A stretch of DNA of 64,000 nt from Pyrocephalus nanus (taxonomy: Eukaryota > Chordata > Aves > Passeriformes > Tyrannidae), in the NCBI GenBank assembly GCA_038380795.1, contig CM076266.1:14730145-14794144 (forward strand), written 5' to 3'. A model generated the notes under the pieces. That model had not been told where the DNA came from. It was given only the letters and a program-made list of their open reading frames with translations, and searched no databases. A program made the position numbers and the translations under genes. This document shows positions 61,153 to 64,000 of the stretch, piece after piece. Each line of letters opens with the position of its first letter. Position 1 is the stretch's first letter.

Positions 61153-62963
61153 CTGATTTCCATTGGCTTGGATCTGTTTTGGTGGTGTCTCATGAACTGC
61201 AGGACTAACTGTAGTAGAGTATGTGTAAGCCACCTGCGGAATCAAAATGGTTTGCTTATTGGCAGCGAGAGCTCTCAAGCATGGAACACTGTTCTGGTCA
61301 GCAATGGCAACAATTGTAGGTAACTGGGCAGTGACTGTAGGTATAGCAATATTTATGGGATTGGCACTTGGTGGGATTACATTTACAATAGGATCAGAGT
61401 CTGTAACACTGTTGTCCTTTTGTGGTTCTTTTTTTGCACAAGTTAAGTTCAAAGGTTCTTCTTGGACAGAATAAACACTGTTCTGGTAAACACTAGTTAT
61501 GGTAGATCTTTCCAACAGTTCTCCATGTTGCTTTGGTAGCGAAAGGTCAAGAGGTTCGATTTGTGGCTCTTCTTGTACACCCTCTGCTGTGTACGTGAAA
61601 CCCTGTGAATTTCTTGATGAAGAAAGGTTTAGTGGCGATGCAGATGGCGTGCTACTCTGTGAACCGTTCGGAGTTGATCCCCCTGGTAAAGTCTGAGATT
61701 TCGTTGTACTGCCAGGATTTTGTGAGTTATTTGTGCTGTTCTGCGGTTCACTCACATCTGTAGTTGTCGCTTGATCATCATTATCTGCAGGACTACTTAA
61801 TTTAACTTGCTCAGGAGAAGACGGTCCAGAAGATGGCACAGAAATTTGTCCAGCCTGCATCTTTTCAAACCACTTTTTTACCACATCCAGTGGTAGGTTT
61901 ACTGAATCTGCTATTTTTGAAAGCTCTTCTGCGCTTGGTTGTGCATTTAATGCATAATACGCTTTTAGGAGCGATAGAAGGTTCTTTAAAGGTGGCTGAG
62001 CAGGAGATAAGTTGTTCTCCCCAGTTTCTGACAGGACAGGGGAGTCAGGTTTCTCAGCTTCTGTTCCACTGGGCTGGGGAAGCTGAGGAGGACTTTTTGT
62101 TTCATAGTGCTTTAGTTCTTGAAGTGCATTAAGATCCCCTGGACAGTCATCACACAGAAGACAAGTGCTATCATTGGTCTCTCCTTCAAAGTTCTTATCT
62201 TTCTCAGACTTCACTGTAAGATCTTCTGGCAATTTTTCATTTTTGCAACTATTTGTAGGAACAGAGTTTTCTTTTTTTAGATTCTGTGGAACAACCTGAA
62301 GTTGACTTGGCTGCTCCAAGCTGTAGTTTATGATAATTTTGGTTGTCCCATCTTGGTCAACCAAAGGAAGACTGATAGCTGAAATGAGGGAATGGCCAGG
62401 TTGTTGTATAGATGCATTGTTGATTGTTTCTTGTTCTTTGGACGCAAGATTAACATGATTGTTTTCCAGTACTTGCCTTATTACATTACCATCCACCGCC
62501 ACTTTAAGTACATTTTGAATGTCACTTAAATTGATGCTTATGGGAGACACCAGACCTACTGTTGGTAGAACAACAGCTTGCACCACACCCTGAGGAGAAC
62601 TGGTTGCCTGCAATGGGCTACCACCACTAAAAACCCCATTCTGCAAAGGGGTTGAACAATTAATTCCTGAAGCAACCACTATGGGCTTGAATTCATAATC
62701 CACAGGTTCAGTTTTAATTTGGTTAAGAGGAAGCTGCTCTTGCAAAGGTTTGTTTTCTATCTTTTGTCGTATCTGTGGTCTTGCTGGGCTACCTGGTGAT
62801 GCAGAAAGGGAAGGGGAGGAGCACTGAGACATCTTGAGCCCTGTCCGGGCTCGACCATTCACGGGCATCAAACCAATACACTTCTTACTGCTTATGTGTG
62901 AACTGTATGAACCAGAATGGGAAAAACGTTTCTTGCAGTTTGGGCACTCATATGGCTTCTCTC
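61153..62963 (-). CDS. ZEB1: ZEB1 large central exon (exon 7): CCHC finger, homeodomain-like region, CtBP motifs
   Basis: A 1811-nt exon encoding 603 full codons after two bases that complete a Gly codon from exon 6. It starts after acceptor 'tgtctctag' and ends at GGAAATCAG before donor GTACTT. In order (exon residues): a CCHC finger with Cys at 6 and 9 and His-Cys at about 23 and 29; IKTEPVDYE at 83-91, a known SUMO consensus; the Ser/Pro-rich Smad-interaction region; a small Cys cluster (CLLCDDC) near 268; the divergent homeodomain-like segment [10 protein letters not shown] to [10 protein letters not shown] at about 328-371; then three CtBP-type motifs PLNLSS (444), PLDLSLP (471) and PLNLTC (504), the last followed by a second SUMO-like KKEP. 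ZEB1 is a nuclear repressor of epithelial genes such as E-cadherin and recruits CtBP through these motifs. Homology to mammalian ZEB1 is unmistakable along the whole exon, with no frameshift or internal stop. Confidence 0.98.
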
Positions 62964-64000
62964 CTAGAGACAAAAAAAAAAAAAAAAAAGGAAAAAAAAA
63001 TAAAAAAAGAAAAAAGGCATATGCAACAGTTTGCTAGGTTACAGTGTAATGTCATCAAACAACAGTAACCAGAAAGCATACATCAAAGTGATCTCTCAAA
63101 AAGTCCTAGGGAAAAAAAAATCTTATACAGTGAATTGAACAGTAAGAGTAATTACACCATCTATAATTCTAACACAAGACTCCTTTAATAAGTGTGATCC
63201 ACTAGTAGATATAGGATGGAGCCTACATGATCTGTCTATACGACAATCGCAGATTTCATTAAACTCCATTCAAGTAGTACCACTACTAATATCAGAAGCT
63301 GCATAAACTACTTCAGAATGGGAAAAAAGTAGAATATGACTATCTAAAGAAAAACTGCAATAAATGCAAATCATAACTGCATAAGAAGGTATGCACATTT
63401 TATTGTAGCAAACTCAAATACAATATACCCATATCTTCCTACAATACTTATCAGTTCAGTTAAAGACAGAAATGAAGAATCTCTTTTGAGTGGCCACATT
63501 TAACCTATTGTTATATTATATATTAAAATATTTATAACATTTTCTATAAATTGGAACTTTTTAAATAAATTGTATCTCACTGTGTCCTGATTCTACTTTA
63601 ATATGACTAGTCTTGAATGGTGACAATCACAGCCACGGTAGGAACGCACAGATCTTTTGTCCTGATTATTATCAATTAAAATTCTGTAGCAAGGCTTATA
63701 ACATACTGAATGATCTGTAAACATTGAATAAAAAACAGATACGTGAAAAAGGACCAGAGGGATGTCCCCATGTCTTCTGCCACAAGTCAAGTTTTCCTGA
63801 ACTGTAAGAGCTTAAGCTGCAACTGTAAATCCTCTTGAGTTTTTCTACATATTCCCTGCACACAGCTGAAGGCTTCAGTCAGTGCTTTCAGTGTCCAAAA
63901 GGGAAAAAAAGAAGGAAAACACTAGTATTTTAAACTTAGCTGCACAAGACTGATATCACATCAAAGTTATCAAGAGTAGAAATGGTAACATTAGTACTCA
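62964..64000 (-). other. ZEB1: ZEB1 intron 6 (partial; continues past the window)
   Basis: Sequence upstream of the exon 7 acceptor. It is AT-rich and contains no frame resembling the N-terminal zinc fingers, so exon 6 must lie beyond 64000. The first 50 bp are an extreme polypyrimidine tract on the mRNA strand. Nothing else was recognised. Confidence 0.85.
62972..62989 (-). repeat. ZEB1: T18 polypyrimidine run at the exon 7 acceptor
   Basis: On the mRNA strand 18 T residues lie six bases (GTCTCT) before the acceptor AG, preceded by further T runs to about 63016. It acts as the polypyrimidine tract of the acceptor and, as a pure homopolymer, is prone to slippage. Confidence 0.9.

Noticed and set aside
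1..64000. CRISPR arrays, operons, integrons, phage or other prokaryotic systems
   Set aside because: No regularly spaced repeats and no ribosome-binding-site-led gene strings. The window is vertebrate nuclear DNA.

Overview
The window is vertebrate nuclear DNA and almost certainly from a bird. It holds three CR1 LINE fragments of the avian or sauropsid type, one of which ends in the usual CR1 3' tail. The only recognisable gene is the 3' part of ZEB1 (deltaEF1/TCF8), whose protein is nearly collinear with the amniote family. It is not prokaryotic: there are no operons, and apart from the ZEB1 exons the open reading frames are short, random-looking and without recognisable domains.

Right end (about 55.0-64.0 kb): ZEB1 lies on the minus strand, so transcription runs from high to low coordinates. 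The last three coding exons are complete. Numbered as in mammalian ZEB1, exon 7 is 61153-62963 (1811 nt), exon 8 is 59580-59760 (181 nt) and exon 9 is 56954-57498 including the TAA stop. The splice junctions keep one reading frame. Together these exons encode the fourth zinc finger of the N-terminal cluster, the SUMO/Smad-interaction region, the homeodomain-like segment, three CtBP-binding motifs, the C-terminal zinc-finger cluster and the acidic tail. Upstream exons lie beyond position 64000. A 3' UTR of about 1.9 kb follows the stop, down to an AATAAA at 55038-55043. It carries five miR-200b/c/429 seed matches, four miR-200a/141 seed matches, one miR-205 8-mer and one miR-101 8-mer, the arrangement expected for the ZEB1/miR-200 switch of epithelial-mesenchymal transition.

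Left and middle (1 to about 55.0 kb): this is the region downstream of ZEB1. I found no exon, RNA gene or convincing pseudogene in it. It holds two minus-strand CR1 fragments (1-328 and 16832-17655), possible older repeat relics (7646-7745, 19408-19454, 23044-23110), four long A homopolymers (24 to 36 nt), a small CpG-dense patch (18291-18392), a CT-rich domain of about 1.1 kb (34640-35790), and a near-perfect palindrome beside a perfect tandem duplication (47328-47390). Base composition falls visibly to AT-rich from about 53.7 kb on, as the ZEB1 transcription unit is approached.

No previously undescribed system is evident. The most informative signals are the microRNA-site array in the 3' UTR and a pair of diverged copies of a repeat I do not recognise in ZEB1 introns 7 and 8.
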